NCBI RefSeq assembly: GCF_030718205.1
Contig: NZ_JAUZQF010000028.1
Coordinates: 1 to 64,000, forward strand
DNA length: 64,000 nucleotides
Direction of reading: 5' to 3'
DNA from: Nonomuraea turcica
GTDB taxonomy: Bacteria > Actinomycetota > Actinomycetes > Streptosporangiales > Streptosporangiaceae
The notes under the pieces are model-generated. The model saw only the letters and a program-made list of their open reading frames with translations, was not told the DNA's origin and made no database searches. The position numbers were made by a program, and so were the translations under genes. Shown one piece after another: positions 17,599 to 25,529 of this stretch. Each line of letters starts with the position of its first letter. Position 1 is the stretch's first letter.

Positions 17599-17900
17599 CC
17601 CTTCAGGTCCCCGGCCTCATCGGTCATGTCGACGTCGCGAGCGCGGAAGAGGGCGGTGACCACGGCGAAGCCCATCGCCATCTCCAGTGCCATCACGGTC
17701 ACCGCGACCAGCACCAGCACCTGGCCGTCCGCGGAGCCGGGCGCCAGGAAGTACCAGAAGGCGCCGCCCGCCGCGATCAAGCCGTTGATCATGAGCTCCA
17801 GGCCCATCATGAGCATGACGATCGACTGCTGGGACAGCACGCCGTACAGGCCCACGGCGAAGAGCGCCGCGGCCAGGAGCAGGAACGCCTCGAGCGTCAC
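17595..17900 (-). CDS. nuoK: NADH-quinone oxidoreductase subunit K homologue
   Basis: A 101-residue, three-helix subunit. It starts at the GTG at 17900 (VTLEAFLLLAAALFAVGLYG) and contains the conserved acidic helices SIVMLMMGLELMINGLIAA and VTVMALEMAMGFAVVTALF. Its start overlaps the nuoJ stop (GTGA) and its stop overlaps the nuoL start (ATGA). Confidence 0.92.
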   Translation of the reverse strand: MTLEAFLLLAAALFAVGLYGVLSQQSIVMLMMGLELMINGLIAAGGAFWYFLAPGSADGQVLVLVAVTVMALEMAMGFAVVTALFRARDVDMTDEAGDLKG

Positions 17901-18406
17901 GACCCCTCCTCGCTGCTGTACCGCCCCCGGTGCGTGGCCAGCACCACACCGGCGATCATCGTGGCCAGGATCGCGACCCCGATGACCATCATCACCAGCA
18001 TCTTCGGGCCCATGATGGCCATCCCGAGCTGCTGCGTCGGGTCCGCCGGCGCCGTCCCCCGGCGCTCCGGCCACCGGGTGAGGAGCGCCCCGGCCGCCAG
18101 CAGAACGAACACGGTCCCGGCGATGACGGCGGCGCCCGTGGTGTTGTGCACCATCTTCATCGGCATGAGCCCAGCCGGGTTCATCATGTACATGATCATG
18201 AAAACGACCATGACAAGCATCTCCATGACCATCATGAGGATGATCAGCACACCGAGATAGCGCAGGTCGATCAGCAGGAACGTCACCCCGACGGCCAGCA
18301 GCGACGCCAGCAGGGCGAACGTCGCCCGCGCCATCGAGTCGACGACGAACACCGTGACCCCGGCGGCCACGGCGATGACGGCGAGAATCCAGAAGGCGAC
18401 GGCCAT
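17897..18406 (-). CDS. nuoJ: NADH-quinone oxidoreductase subunit J homologue
   Basis: A 169-residue membrane subunit with about five helices. MAVAFWILAVIAVAAGVTVF starts it and LRYLGVLIILMMVMEMLVMV corresponds to the NuoJ helix III pi-bulge region. It is unusually methionine-rich here (MVMEMLVMVVFMIMYMM), which is noteworthy. The ATG at 18406 shares a base with the nuoH stop. The last third (GAAVIAGTVFVLLAAGALLT) is a further helix. Confidence 0.88.
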   Translation of the reverse strand: MAVAFWILAVIAVAAGVTVFVVDSMARATFALLASLLAVGVTFLLIDLRYLGVLIILMMVMEMLVMVVFMIMYMMNPAGLMPMKMVHNTTGAAVIAGTVFVLLAAGALLTRWPERRGTAPADPTQQLGMAIMGPKMLVMMVIGVAILATMIAGVVLATHRGRYSSEEGS

Positions 18407-19281
18407 CACAACACCACGATTCCGACGATCAGCAGTTGCACGAGCATGACGGGGATCAGGGCGACCCAGGACGCCGTCATGAAGCGGTCCATCCTGACCG
18501 CGGGGAACCGGTGCCGCGCCCCGATCAGCACGGCCAGTACTGCCGCGGTCTTGAGCGCCGTCCACAGCCAGTCAGGCAGCCAAGGCCCGGCGCCCCCGCC
18601 GAGAAAAAGGGGTACGGCCGCCGCCGCGACGACGGTGAGCAGGGCGTAGCGGCCGGTCTCGAACAGCAGCCGATCGGCGCCTGCCAGCTCGGCCGTCACC
18701 CCTCCGGCGAGGTCCTGGCCCAGCGGCTGGCTCATCGGCCCCCAGAACGCGATCGCCAGCGCGGAGATCAGGTAGACGCCGAAGGCCGCGGGCATCCAGA
18801 CGGCGAACCACAGACCCTGCTGGGCCGCCACCACGTCGGTCATCCGCAGCGAGCCCGCGCCCAGCGCGACGGTGACGAGCGCGAACATGTGCGGCAACTC
18901 GTACGCCAGGCCCTGGGCGATGAACCGGTAGCCGCCGACCAGCGGGTGGATCGCGTTGACGCCCCAGCCGGTGAGCCAGAGCGAGCCCCAGACGCACACC
19001 TCCATCGCGTTGAACCACACGATGCCGACGTCCAGGTCGAGCAGCGGGACGTCGCCCAGCGGCAGCACGATCCCCGCCAGGACGGCGGCGGCGAGCAGAC
19101 TGACCACGCCGAGCCGCATCAGGAGGGTGTCCGGCAGCAGGGTGAGCCGTCGCTGCTGCACGAGCAGCCGCGCCACCCGGCTGAGCGGGCGCCCGGTGTC
19201 GAAGGCCGCGGCGGCGACGGTGAACGCGCCCAGGGCGGCGGGGTAGGCGACCAGTGTCCAGACGGGCGTGAGCTCAGGCAT
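18406..19281 (-). CDS. nuoH: NADH-quinone oxidoreductase subunit H homologue
   Basis: A 291-residue subunit that in complex I forms the quinone tunnel and links the peripheral arm to the proton pumps. Landmarks are GRPLSRVARLLVQQRR at the start, MEVCVWGSLWLTGWGVN, RFIAQGLAYELPHMFAL, and RMDRFMTASWVALIPVML near the end. It is shorter than typical NuoH (about 330-450). The start (19281) lies inside the end of the upstream NuoB/D-like gene with an 8-base overlap. In the family its loops contact NuoB and NuoD, which here seem replaced by that neighbour. Confidence 0.88.
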   Translation of the reverse strand: MPELTPVWTLVAYPAALGAFTVAAAAFDTGRPLSRVARLLVQQRRLTLLPDTLLMRLGVVSLLAAAVLAGIVLPLGDVPLLDLDVGIVWFNAMEVCVWGSLWLTGWGVNAIHPLVGGYRFIAQGLAYELPHMFALVTVALGAGSLRMTDVVAAQQGLWFAVWMPAAFGVYLISALAIAFWGPMSQPLGQDLAGGVTAELAGADRLLFETGRYALLTVVAAAAVPLFLGGGAGPWLPDWLWTALKTAAVLAVLIGARHRFPAVRMDRFMTASWVALIPVMLVQLLIVGIVVL

Positions 19282-20359
19282 GGAGCACCTGCTCGACGTC
19301 GGGATCCAGGCTCGCGACGAGCAGCCGGGCCGCGGCGAGCTCCGCACCGGCCAGCAGATCGGGCAGCGCGGCCAGAAGGCCCGCCGATGGCCGCTCGCTC
19401 ACCGGCCCGCGCGGGCCTTGATCGTCCGTGACGGGCGAGCGGTCCTCCAGGGCGTCGAGCGCCATCCGGGCCCGGGCCAGCCATCCTTGGACGCGCTGCC
19501 ACACGTCGGAGCCGGGGCCGCCCAGGTCGCGGAGCATCCACCGGAGGATCCACGACCCGCCGACGCGGCCGGCGAACCGGTTGAACCCGGCCCCCAGCTC
19601 AGCTGGGGAGGCTCCTGCCAGGGCGCGGTCGCGTAGCCGTCTCGCCCGTGCCGCCTCGGCCGGCCACCCCGCCACGGCCAGCAGCCGGCCCAGGCTGTCG
19701 AGGTGGGAGGCGGCCCTGCGTCTGTCCGCCTCGCCCTGGACGATCCGCTCGCCTCGCATGGCCGCCAGCCACGGCCCGTCCCAGAACGATCCCTCGCCGC
19801 CCTGGGACCTCCCGTCGGCGACCTTGACCGTGGCCTGCTGGATCACGTCGCCCTGCACCGTGGTCTCCACGATGAGCCCGCAGGGCCAATCGGCGAGAAC
19901 GGGCCCGAGCGGCAGGTGAAGCCGGTCGAGCTTCAGGCCGTCCCGGTCATCGGCCCGCTCGGCCATCGTGAGCCCGTCGTGGGCCGGCTCCGGCCGCCAG
20001 GGCTGAGTGAGTCGTCGGGCTGCGTCCCGCCGCTGCGCCTGCGCATCGGCCAGCCTGGCAGTCGCCTCGTCCAAGGCCTGGGCCACGCGTGCGGGATCCG
20101 ACACCGACGGCAGCTCGACCAGTGCCCGCGGACTGGGCAGGTCAGCCCATATCCGCTGCACGGCCCGGTTCAGATCGGGCCCCGGGTCACCGCAGACCAC
20201 GAGCATGTCGGCCTCGGCCGGCGTCCGGGCCGTGATCCAGCCACGCCCGGCGAGCTCGGCCTCGACGTGGAGCCGTGTTCGGGTGCCGTACGGGACGGCC
20301 ACGACCAGCGGGCGGGCGGCCTGGGCGGCTTTGCGCATGAGCCACTCGGTCAAGCCCAC
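19274..20359 (-). CDS. fused, degenerate NuoB/NuoD-like protein of the reduced complex I operon
   Basis: A 361-residue soluble protein between nuoA and nuoH. Residues 43-80, ARTPAEADMLVVCGDPGP and then LNRAVQRIWADLPSPRAL, follow the NuoB pattern (ADL-hydrophobic-V-G...R-YDQMPEPR). However, the protein has only two cysteines (C56, C160), so the four ligands of cluster N2 are missing. Residues 146-182 resemble the NuoD N-terminus, and 214-247 (RAASHLDSLGRLLAVAGWPA) and 266-296 (SWILRWMLRDLGGPGSDVWQ) resemble later NuoD/hydrogenase large-subunit segments. The GTG at 20359 overlaps the nuoA stop; ATG 20338 is an alternative start. It may be a structural plug for the membrane arm. The fusion reading is my inference from motif shape. 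Confidence 0.6.
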   Translation of the reverse strand: MGLTEWLMRKAAQAARPLVVAVPYGTRTRLHVEAELAGRGWITARTPAEADMLVVCGDPGPDLNRAVQRIWADLPSPRALVELPSVSDPARVAQALDEATARLADAQAQRRDAARRLTQPWRPEPAHDGLTMAERADDRDGLKLDRLHLPLGPVLADWPCGLIVETTVQGDVIQQATVKVADGRSQGGEGSFWDGPWLAAMRGERIVQGEADRRRAASHLDSLGRLLAVAGWPAEAARARRLRDRALAGASPAELGAGFNRFAGRVGGSWILRWMLRDLGGPGSDVWQRVQGWLARARMALDALEDRSPVTDDQGPRGPVSERPSAGLLAALPDLLAGAELAAARLLVASLDPDVEQVLHA

Positions 20360-20697
20360 CGGAACGCGCCCTCCCGCCACGCGTAGATCACGCCGACCAT
20401 GAGCAGGCCGAGGAAGAGGAACATCTCCACCACCGCGACCGCCCCCACCTCGGCGACGACGAGCGCCCACGGATACATGAAGACCATCTCCATATCGAAG
20501 GCGAGGAACACCAGCGTCACCGCGTACCAGCGCACGTGGAAGCGCGACAGCGCGTGCTCGTGAGGGCGTGCGCCCGACAGGAACGGCCCGACCTCGGCGA
20601 TGCCGGAGGGGGCGATGAGCCGGGCCAGCAGATAGACGCTGAGCACGCCGGCGAGCACCAGGCTCAGCAGACCCGTCACCGCCGCCCATGGCGCCAT
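20350..20697 (-). CDS. nuoA: NADH-quinone oxidoreductase subunit A homologue
   Basis: A 115-residue, three-helix subunit. The NuoA signature is FHVRWYAVTLVFLAFDMEMV followed by FMYPWA. The canonical loop before it, where the conserved cysteine of NuoA normally sits, reads EVGPFLSGARPHEHALSRFH and lacks cysteine. I chose ATG 20697, which lies 7 bases after AGGAG; ATG 20703 is too close to it. It is the first gene of the operon that runs to nuoN at 12972. Confidence 0.9.
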   Translation of the reverse strand: MAPWAAVTGLLSLVLAGVLSVYLLARLIAPSGIAEVGPFLSGARPHEHALSRFHVRWYAVTLVFLAFDMEMVFMYPWALVVAEVGAVAVVEMFLFLGLLMVGVIYAWREGAFRWA

Positions 20698-20944
20698 GAT
20701 CATTCTCCTGACATAGCTACTACGATCCGTAGTTCCCCCATGCACCACCATCAACCGGTGGGGGAGATTCCGCCAGGTCCTTGCGCGTGCAGCAGGCCGA
20801 GGTGGAGCAGCTCCGCAACAAATCACGACAAATGGACATAGGCATACAAATACCCAGGTTTCTCTTTACGTCGCGTGTGGCAGGCTCGACTGATTCAGCC
20901 TTGCGTTTGGCGACTCCCCTCGTAGATCGGATAGGGCCACCACC
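20698..20944. other. divergent intergenic region nuoA / binding protein
   Basis: These 247 bases separate the reduced nuo operon from the binding-protein gene and must hold both promoters. Composition is locally AT-richer around 20820-20880. I see no confident -35/-10 pair, operator or hairpin. Confidence 0.4.
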
Positions 20945-21802
20945 ATGCTGATGCGTCGAACAGGAGCGGTGCTCGCCGCCGCGGCCATGGCGATCGGCCT
21001 GGCCGCATGTGGTGACGCGAAGGCGTACTCCAGCGTCGAGCAGAAGATCAGGGAGGCCGGGGTCGTCACCATCGGCACCAAGTGGGACCAGCCGAACCTG
21101 AGTCTGAAGCAGGGGCATGGCGATCCCCAGGGCTTCGACATCGACGTCGCCAAGTACATCGTGAAGGAGCTGGCCGGCGGCCGGGACGTCACGATCACCT
21201 GGCGAGAGTCGCGACAGGCGAACCGTGAGGCGCTGCTCCACAACGGCACGGTGGACATGGTCGTCGCGTCGTATTCCATCACCGCGGCGCGCAAGAACTA
21301 CGTGACCTTCGCCGGGCCGTACGTCGTCGCTCACCAGGACACCTTGGTGCGGGCCGACGCCGCCCAGATCGTCATGGCGACCGACCTCAAGGACCGGCGC
21401 ATCTGCCAGGTGCCGGGCTCCAACTCCTACAAGCGGATCACCGAGCCGCCCCCGGACGGCCGGCTCGGCCTGCGCGCCGCGCTGGTCGGCGCGGACTCCT
21501 ACGCGGAGTGCCTGCAGAAGCTCAGCAGCGGTGAGCTCGACGCGGTGACGACCGATGACATGATCCTGGCCGGCCTGGCCAGCCACAACCCGCGCCAGTA
21601 CAAGCTGCTGAAGAATCCGTTCACGGACGAGAGGTACGCCGTCGGGCTGAAGAAGGGCGACACGGCCACGTGCGAGGCGGTCAACCGGGCGGTCGCCAAG
21701 ATGTGGCAGGACGGCACGGCCTCACGGCTGCTGCAGAAGTGGTTCGGGAACACCGGTCTCAACCTCCCCACCACGCCACCGGCGACCGAGAAGTGCAGCT
21801 GA
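20945..21802 (+). CDS. glutamate-type ABC transporter substrate-binding lipoprotein
   Basis: A 285-residue family 3 (polar amino acid) solute-binding protein. The lipobox IGLAAC anchors it at C22. Typical segments are VVTIGTKWDQPNLSLKQGHG, GFDIDVAKYIVKEL, the ligand-loop ASYSITAARKNYVTFAGPYV and ELDAVTTDDMILAG. It most resembles GluB-type glutamate receptors of actinobacteria. No permease or ATPase gene lies next to it, so it either serves a transporter elsewhere or acts as a sensor partner. Confidence 0.88.
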   Translation: MLMRRTGAVLAAAAMAIGLAACGDAKAYSSVEQKIREAGVVTIGTKWDQPNLSLKQGHGDPQGFDIDVAKYIVKELAGGRDVTITWRESRQANREALLHNGTVDMVVASYSITAARKNYVTFAGPYVVAHQDTLVRADAAQIVMATDLKDRRICQVPGSNSYKRITEPPPDGRLGLRAALVGADSYAECLQKLSSGELDAVTTDDMILAGLASHNPRQYKLLKNPFTDERYAVGLKKGDTATCEAVNRAVAKMWQDGTASRLLQKWFGNTGLNLPTTPPATEKCS

Positions 21803-21840
21803 GCCGGGCGAGCGCCGGCCCGCCCGCACGGAGGCCTCAG
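21799..21840. terminator. weak hairpin between convergent genes
   Basis: CTGAG at 21799-21803 pairs with CTCAG at 21836-21840, and inside it CGGGCG (21805-21810) with CGCCCG (21821-21826). It separates the convergent binding-protein and IclR genes. No U-tract follows. Confidence 0.35.
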
Positions 21841-21842
21841 AA

Positions 21843-22619
21843 CTAGGGGCGGGGAGCGCCGGCGCCCCGCATCTCCTCTTCGATGTCGCGGGCGGTCAGG
21901 GTCAGGGCGCTGACCAGACCCGGCAGGCCGTCTCGCGAGAAGCGGCTGGTGGGCATCGACACCGACACGGCTGCCTGAGCCCGGCCGTCCTCGCCCCGCA
22001 CGGCCCGGCCGATGGCGGTGACGCCCGATTCGGTCTTGCCGGCGTTGATGGCGAAGCCTCGCTCGCGGACGGTGCGCAGCTCGCGACGCAGTGCCGCCAG
22101 ATTGGGCCGCCGGTCCAGGCGCTCGGCCCACTTCGCCTCGCTGTAGAGCGCGTCGAGCCGCTCGGGCGGCAGGTCGGCGAGCATGACTTTGCCACCCGAG
22201 GCCAGATGCGCGGGGAAGACCATGCCCTCCCGGTTGCCGACCCGCAGCGCCTGGGTGCATTCGACCGACGCGATGAACCGCACGTGGTCACCGGACAGGA
22301 TCTGCAGGTTCGCACTCTCCCGGACCCGCTCGACCAGGCCGGCCAGGTGCGGCACGGCGACCGAGCGCAGCAGCGCCGTACGCGACTGCGAGCTCCCGCC
22401 CAGCGACAGGACCGGCCCGGCCGCGTATCGGTGGTCTTCGCGGCGGACCGCGAAGTCCCGGTAAACGAGCATGGCCAGCAGCCGGTGCGCGGTGGAGGGC
22501 GCCACCCCGAGGCGCCGCGCAGCCTCGCCCACGCCGAACGGCCCCTCGACCTGCAGCATGACCGCCAGCTGGAGCGCGTGGTCGACACTCCGCACGGAGT
22601 AGTTAGGGGGATTCTTCAT
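21843..22619 (-). CDS. IclR-family regulator of the gentisate operon
   Basis: A 258-residue regulator. The N-terminal winged helix (about 7-70) has VGEAARRLGVAPSTAHRLLA as recognition unit. The C-terminal IclR ligand domain (about 80-250) contains ASGGKVMLADLPPERLDALY and GFAINAGKTESGVTAIGRAV. The start is ATG 22619, eight bases after AGGAG. It is divergent from the gentisate dioxygenase gene with a 106-base gap holding a perfect 12-bp palindrome. By family habit it would activate or repress that operon in response to an aromatic acid; the effector is unknown. Confidence 0.9.
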   Translation of the reverse strand: MKNPPNYSVRSVDHALQLAVMLQVEGPFGVGEAARRLGVAPSTAHRLLAMLVYRDFAVRREDHRYAAGPVLSLGGSSQSRTALLRSVAVPHLAGLVERVRESANLQILSGDHVRFIASVECTQALRVGNREGMVFPAHLASGGKVMLADLPPERLDALYSEAKWAERLDRRPNLAALRRELRTVRERGFAINAGKTESGVTAIGRAVRGEDGRAQAAVSVSMPTSRFSRDGLPGLVSALTLTARDIEEEMRGAGAPRP

Positions 22620-22678
22620 AGCAGAATCTCCTGTTCTTTTCAGGCCCCCACGATACAAGCTGGAAACCCGGCGGGCGG

Positions 22679-22690
22679 GCGGATATCCGC
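22679..22690. promoter_or_regulatory. palindrome GCGGATATCCGC, candidate IclR operator
   Basis: A perfect 12-base inverted repeat in the gap between the divergent IclR gene and the gentisate dioxygenase gene, 36 bases before the latter's ATG. Its position suits control of the catabolic operon by the adjacent regulator. Confidence 0.45.
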
Positions 22691-22725
22691 TTGTCACGCC
22701 GCAGGTTGAAGGATCAGGAGCAGAC

Positions 22726-23874
22726 ATGACCGAGACCGCGAACTCCCCTGTTCGCCTCGCTGTGGTCGACTCGCCGGATCAGCCGACGCCGTCGGCGGCG
22801 CTGGCGGAGTTGTACAGCGGCTTCGAGAAGGAGCTGCTGGTACCCCTGTGGACGGAGATCGGCGACCTGATGCCGCTGCACCCACGCTCCAAGGCGGCCC
22901 CGCATCTGTGGCGGTGGGAGAGCCTGGTGGCCCTGGCGGACCGGGCCGGGCATCTCGTGCCGGTCGGCCGGGGCGGGGAGCGGCGGGCGATCGCCCTGGC
23001 GAACCCGGCGCTCGGCGGCCGGCCGTTCGCGACTCCGACGCTCTGGGCGGCGATCCAGTATCTGATGCCGGGCGAGGACGCTCCGGAGCACCGGCACACC
23101 CAGCACGCCTTCCGCTTCGTCGTCGAGGGCGAGGGGGTGTGGACCGTGGTCGGCCGTGATCCCGTGCCGATGCGCCGGGGTGACTTCCTGCCCCAGGCAG
23201 GATGGAACTGGCACGCCCACCACAACGCGGCCGACCGGCCGATGGCGTGGATCGACGGCCTGGACATTCCCTTCCAGTACGTCACAGAGTCGCAGTTCTT
23301 CGAGTTCGGCCGTGACCGGATCAGCGACGAAGAACGCACCACCCCCGAACGCTCTCGATCCGAGCGGCTGTGGGGCCACCCCGGCCTGCACCCGGTTTCG
23401 TCCCTCGGCGCGCAGCCCGGCACCCCGCTGCTGGCCTACCGGTGGGCCGACACCGACCGCGCGCTGACGGACCAGCTCGAGCTCGAGGCCGAGGGCCACG
23501 CCGGCACGCTCGAGCCCGGTCACGCGGCGGTGCGTTACATCAACCCCACCACCGGAGGTGACGTGCTGCCGACCATCCGGGTCGAGATGCACCGGATCCG
23601 CAGGGGCGCCGAGACCGCTCCCCGCCGGGAGACCGGCTCCTCGGTTTACCAGGTCTTCGACGGCAGCGGGCGGGTCACGGTCGGCGACCAGTCCTGGTCG
23701 GTCACCCGGGGTGATCTGTTCGTCGTCCCGTCCTGGATGCCGTTCTCGGCGAAGTCCGAGGCCTCGGCGTCCGACTCCGACTCCGCCGCCCTCGATCTCT
23801 TCAGGTTCAGCGACGGGCCGATTTTCGAGACGCTGCACTTGAACCGCGCCCACGTAGAAGGAATCAACGCATGA
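22726..23874 (+). CDS. gentisate 1,2-dioxygenase
   Basis: A 382-residue bicupin enzyme that cleaves gentisate to maleylpyruvate with Fe(II) and oxygen. The first cupin carries the metal site PEHRHTQHAFRFVVEGEG near 115-135 and GDFLPQAGWNWHAHHN. The second cupin (about 290-370) is YQVFDGSGRVTVGD and GDLFVVPSWMPF with fewer histidines, as in the family. GGATCAGGAG precedes the ATG at 22726. It is the first gene of a coupled three-gene unit, with its stop overlapping the next start (ATGA). Confidence 0.9.
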   Translation: MTETANSPVRLAVVDSPDQPTPSAALAELYSGFEKELLVPLWTEIGDLMPLHPRSKAAPHLWRWESLVALADRAGHLVPVGRGGERRAIALANPALGGRPFATPTLWAAIQYLMPGEDAPEHRHTQHAFRFVVEGEGVWTVVGRDPVPMRRGDFLPQAGWNWHAHHNAADRPMAWIDGLDIPFQYVTESQFFEFGRDRISDEERTTPERSRSERLWGHPGLHPVSSLGAQPGTPLLAYRWADTDRALTDQLELEAEGHAGTLEPGHAAVRYINPTTGGDVLPTIRVEMHRIRRGAETAPRRETGSSVYQVFDGSGRVTVGDQSWSVTRGDLFVVPSWMPFSAKSEASASDSDSAALDLFRFSDGPIFETLHLNRAHVEGINA

Positions 23875-24707
23875 AGCTCGCCACCATCCGCACCGCCGAC
23901 GGCGCCACCCGGGCCGTGCGCGTCGAGGGGGAGACCCTGGTCGACCTCGGCCTCGCCGACCTCGGTGAGCTGCTGGCCCGGCCGGACTGGGCGGAACACG
24001 CCGCGCGGACGGAGGGGCCGGCGGTCGAATCCGCGGGCTACGCGCCCGTCGTGCCCCGCCCTGGCAAGATCATCTGTGTCGGGCTGAACTACCGCAACCA
24101 CATCCTCGAAATGGGCCGGGAGCTCCCGCAGTACCCGACGTTGTTCGCGAAGTATCCCGAGGCGCTCGTCGGGGCGTACGACGAGATCAGGCTCCCGCCG
24201 GAGTCCGAGGAGGTGGACTGGGAGGCCGAGCTCGCGATCGTCATCGGCAGGACCGTGCGGCGCGCCGGCGAGGCCGACGCCGCCGCGGCCATCGCGGGGT
24301 TCGCCGTTCTCAACGACGTCACGATGCGTGACTGGCAGTATCGCTCCCCGATGTGGCTGCAGGGCAAGACCTGGGAGGGCAGCACACCGTTCGGTCCCTA
24401 CCTGGTCACCCCCGACGAGCTGGACGGCGGCAGCCGTCCCTCGCTCACCCTGACCGGCTCCGTCGACGGTGAGGTGGTGCAGCAGGCCGACACCTCCGAC
24501 CTCGTATTCGACCCCGTCGCCCTGGTGCGGTACATCTCCACGATCCTCACGCTCAGCCCCGGCGACGTCATCGCCTCCGGCACCCCGGGCGGGGTGGGCC
24601 ACGCACGCAAGCCCGCCCGCTACCTCGCCGACGGGAGTGTCCTGGCCACCGAGATCACCGGGCTCGGCCGGTCCGAGGTCAAGGCCGTCGCCGAGCCGGT
24701 TGCGTGA
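23871..24707 (+). CDS. fumarylpyruvate hydrolase (FAH family)
   Basis: A 278-residue fumarylacetoacetate-hydrolase-fold enzyme. In this operon it should split fumarylpyruvate into fumarate and pyruvate, the last step of gentisate breakdown. The metal-binding core is seen as KIICVGLNYRNHILEMGREL, the glutamates of VDWEAELAIVIG, and NDVTMRDWQYRSPMWLQGKT. GDVIASGTPGGVGHARKP closes the active site. It overlaps both neighbours. Confidence 0.88.
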   Translation: MKLATIRTADGATRAVRVEGETLVDLGLADLGELLARPDWAEHAARTEGPAVESAGYAPVVPRPGKIICVGLNYRNHILEMGRELPQYPTLFAKYPEALVGAYDEIRLPPESEEVDWEAELAIVIGRTVRRAGEADAAAAIAGFAVLNDVTMRDWQYRSPMWLQGKTWEGSTPFGPYLVTPDELDGGSRPSLTLTGSVDGEVVQQADTSDLVFDPVALVRYISTILTLSPGDVIASGTPGGVGHARKPARYLADGSVLATEITGLGRSEVKAVAEPVA

Positions 24708-25426
24708 TGGCCGCCGACCGGAGCCGCGCCGACAGCCTGCGATGGGTGGCGCAGGGCACCGCGATCTTCTTCGGCGCCCTGGCCGCCCTGCCGGACGACC
24801 GGCTGGAGGGGCCGACGGCGCTCGACGGCTGGAGCGGCAGGCATCTGCTGGCCCACGTCGCCGCCAACGCCGACGCGCTGGTCAACCTGGCGCACTGGGC
24901 CCGCACCGGTGAGGAGCGGCCGATGTACTCCTCCCCGGCGCAGCGTGACGCCGACATCGAGGCAGGCGCGAGGCGGCCGGCCGACGAGCTGCGCGCCTGG
25001 GCCGCACAGGCCGCCGAGACCCTCGACGCGCGGCTCGCCGAGCTGGACGAGCAGCAGTGGAACCACGAGGTCCGCACAGCCCAGGGCCGCACCGTCCCCG
25101 CCGAAGAGGTGCCCTGGATGCGTGCGCGCGAGGTCATGGTGCACGCCGTCGACCTCGGCGCCGGGGTGGAGTTCGACGATCTTCCGGACGATTTCCTCGC
25201 CGCCTTGATCGACGACATCGCCGCCAAGCGGTCCGGCGCCGCCGGGCCCGCGCTCGCCCTCACCGCCACCGACCACGGCGGCACGTGGACCGTCTCCGGC
25301 GACGGCGACCCCGCTCCGGTCACCGGCACCCTCGGCGGCCTCGCCGCCTACCTGTCCGGCCGCCGCTCGGACGGCGTCACCGGCACGGGGGGCGGGCCGG
25401 CGCCCGAGCTTCCGCGGTGGCTCTAG
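24707..25426 (+). CDS. maleylpyruvate isomerase (mycothiol-dependent type)
   Basis: A 239-residue DinB-like four-helix protein with the MDMPI N-terminal domain: DGWSGRHLLAHVAANADALV provides one metal His, and MRAREVMVHAVDLGAGVEF another conserved His. A small C-terminal domain follows (about 165-240). The mycothiol-dependent enzyme isomerises maleylpyruvate to fumarylpyruvate, fitting exactly between its two operon partners. The ATG at 24707 overlaps the hydrolase stop; a GTG three bases earlier is an alternative start. Confidence 0.87.
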   Translation: MAADRSRADSLRWVAQGTAIFFGALAALPDDRLEGPTALDGWSGRHLLAHVAANADALVNLAHWARTGEERPMYSSPAQRDADIEAGARRPADELRAWAAQAAETLDARLAELDEQQWNHEVRTAQGRTVPAEEVPWMRAREVMVHAVDLGAGVEFDDLPDDFLAALIDDIAAKRSGAAGPALALTATDHGGTWTVSGDGDPAPVTGTLGGLAAYLSGRRSDGVTGTGGGPAPELPRWL

Positions 25427-25478
25427 CTTTACGGTGCAAAAGCTATACAAATCGGACTTTGAGGGATAATCTTGGCGT

Positions 25479-25501
25479 GCCTCAGCCGGGGGAGCTGAGG
25501 C
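25479..25501. terminator. bidirectional hairpin terminator
   Basis: A perfect 8-bp stem, GCCTCAGC and GCTGAGGC, with a 7-base loop lies between the convergent isomerase and intradiol dioxygenase genes. It is followed by CCAAAACTTT on the plus strand. On the minus strand no U-run follows. Confidence 0.65.
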
Positions 25502-25529
25502 CCAAAACTTTCCAAAGGCCCGGCCGGTC

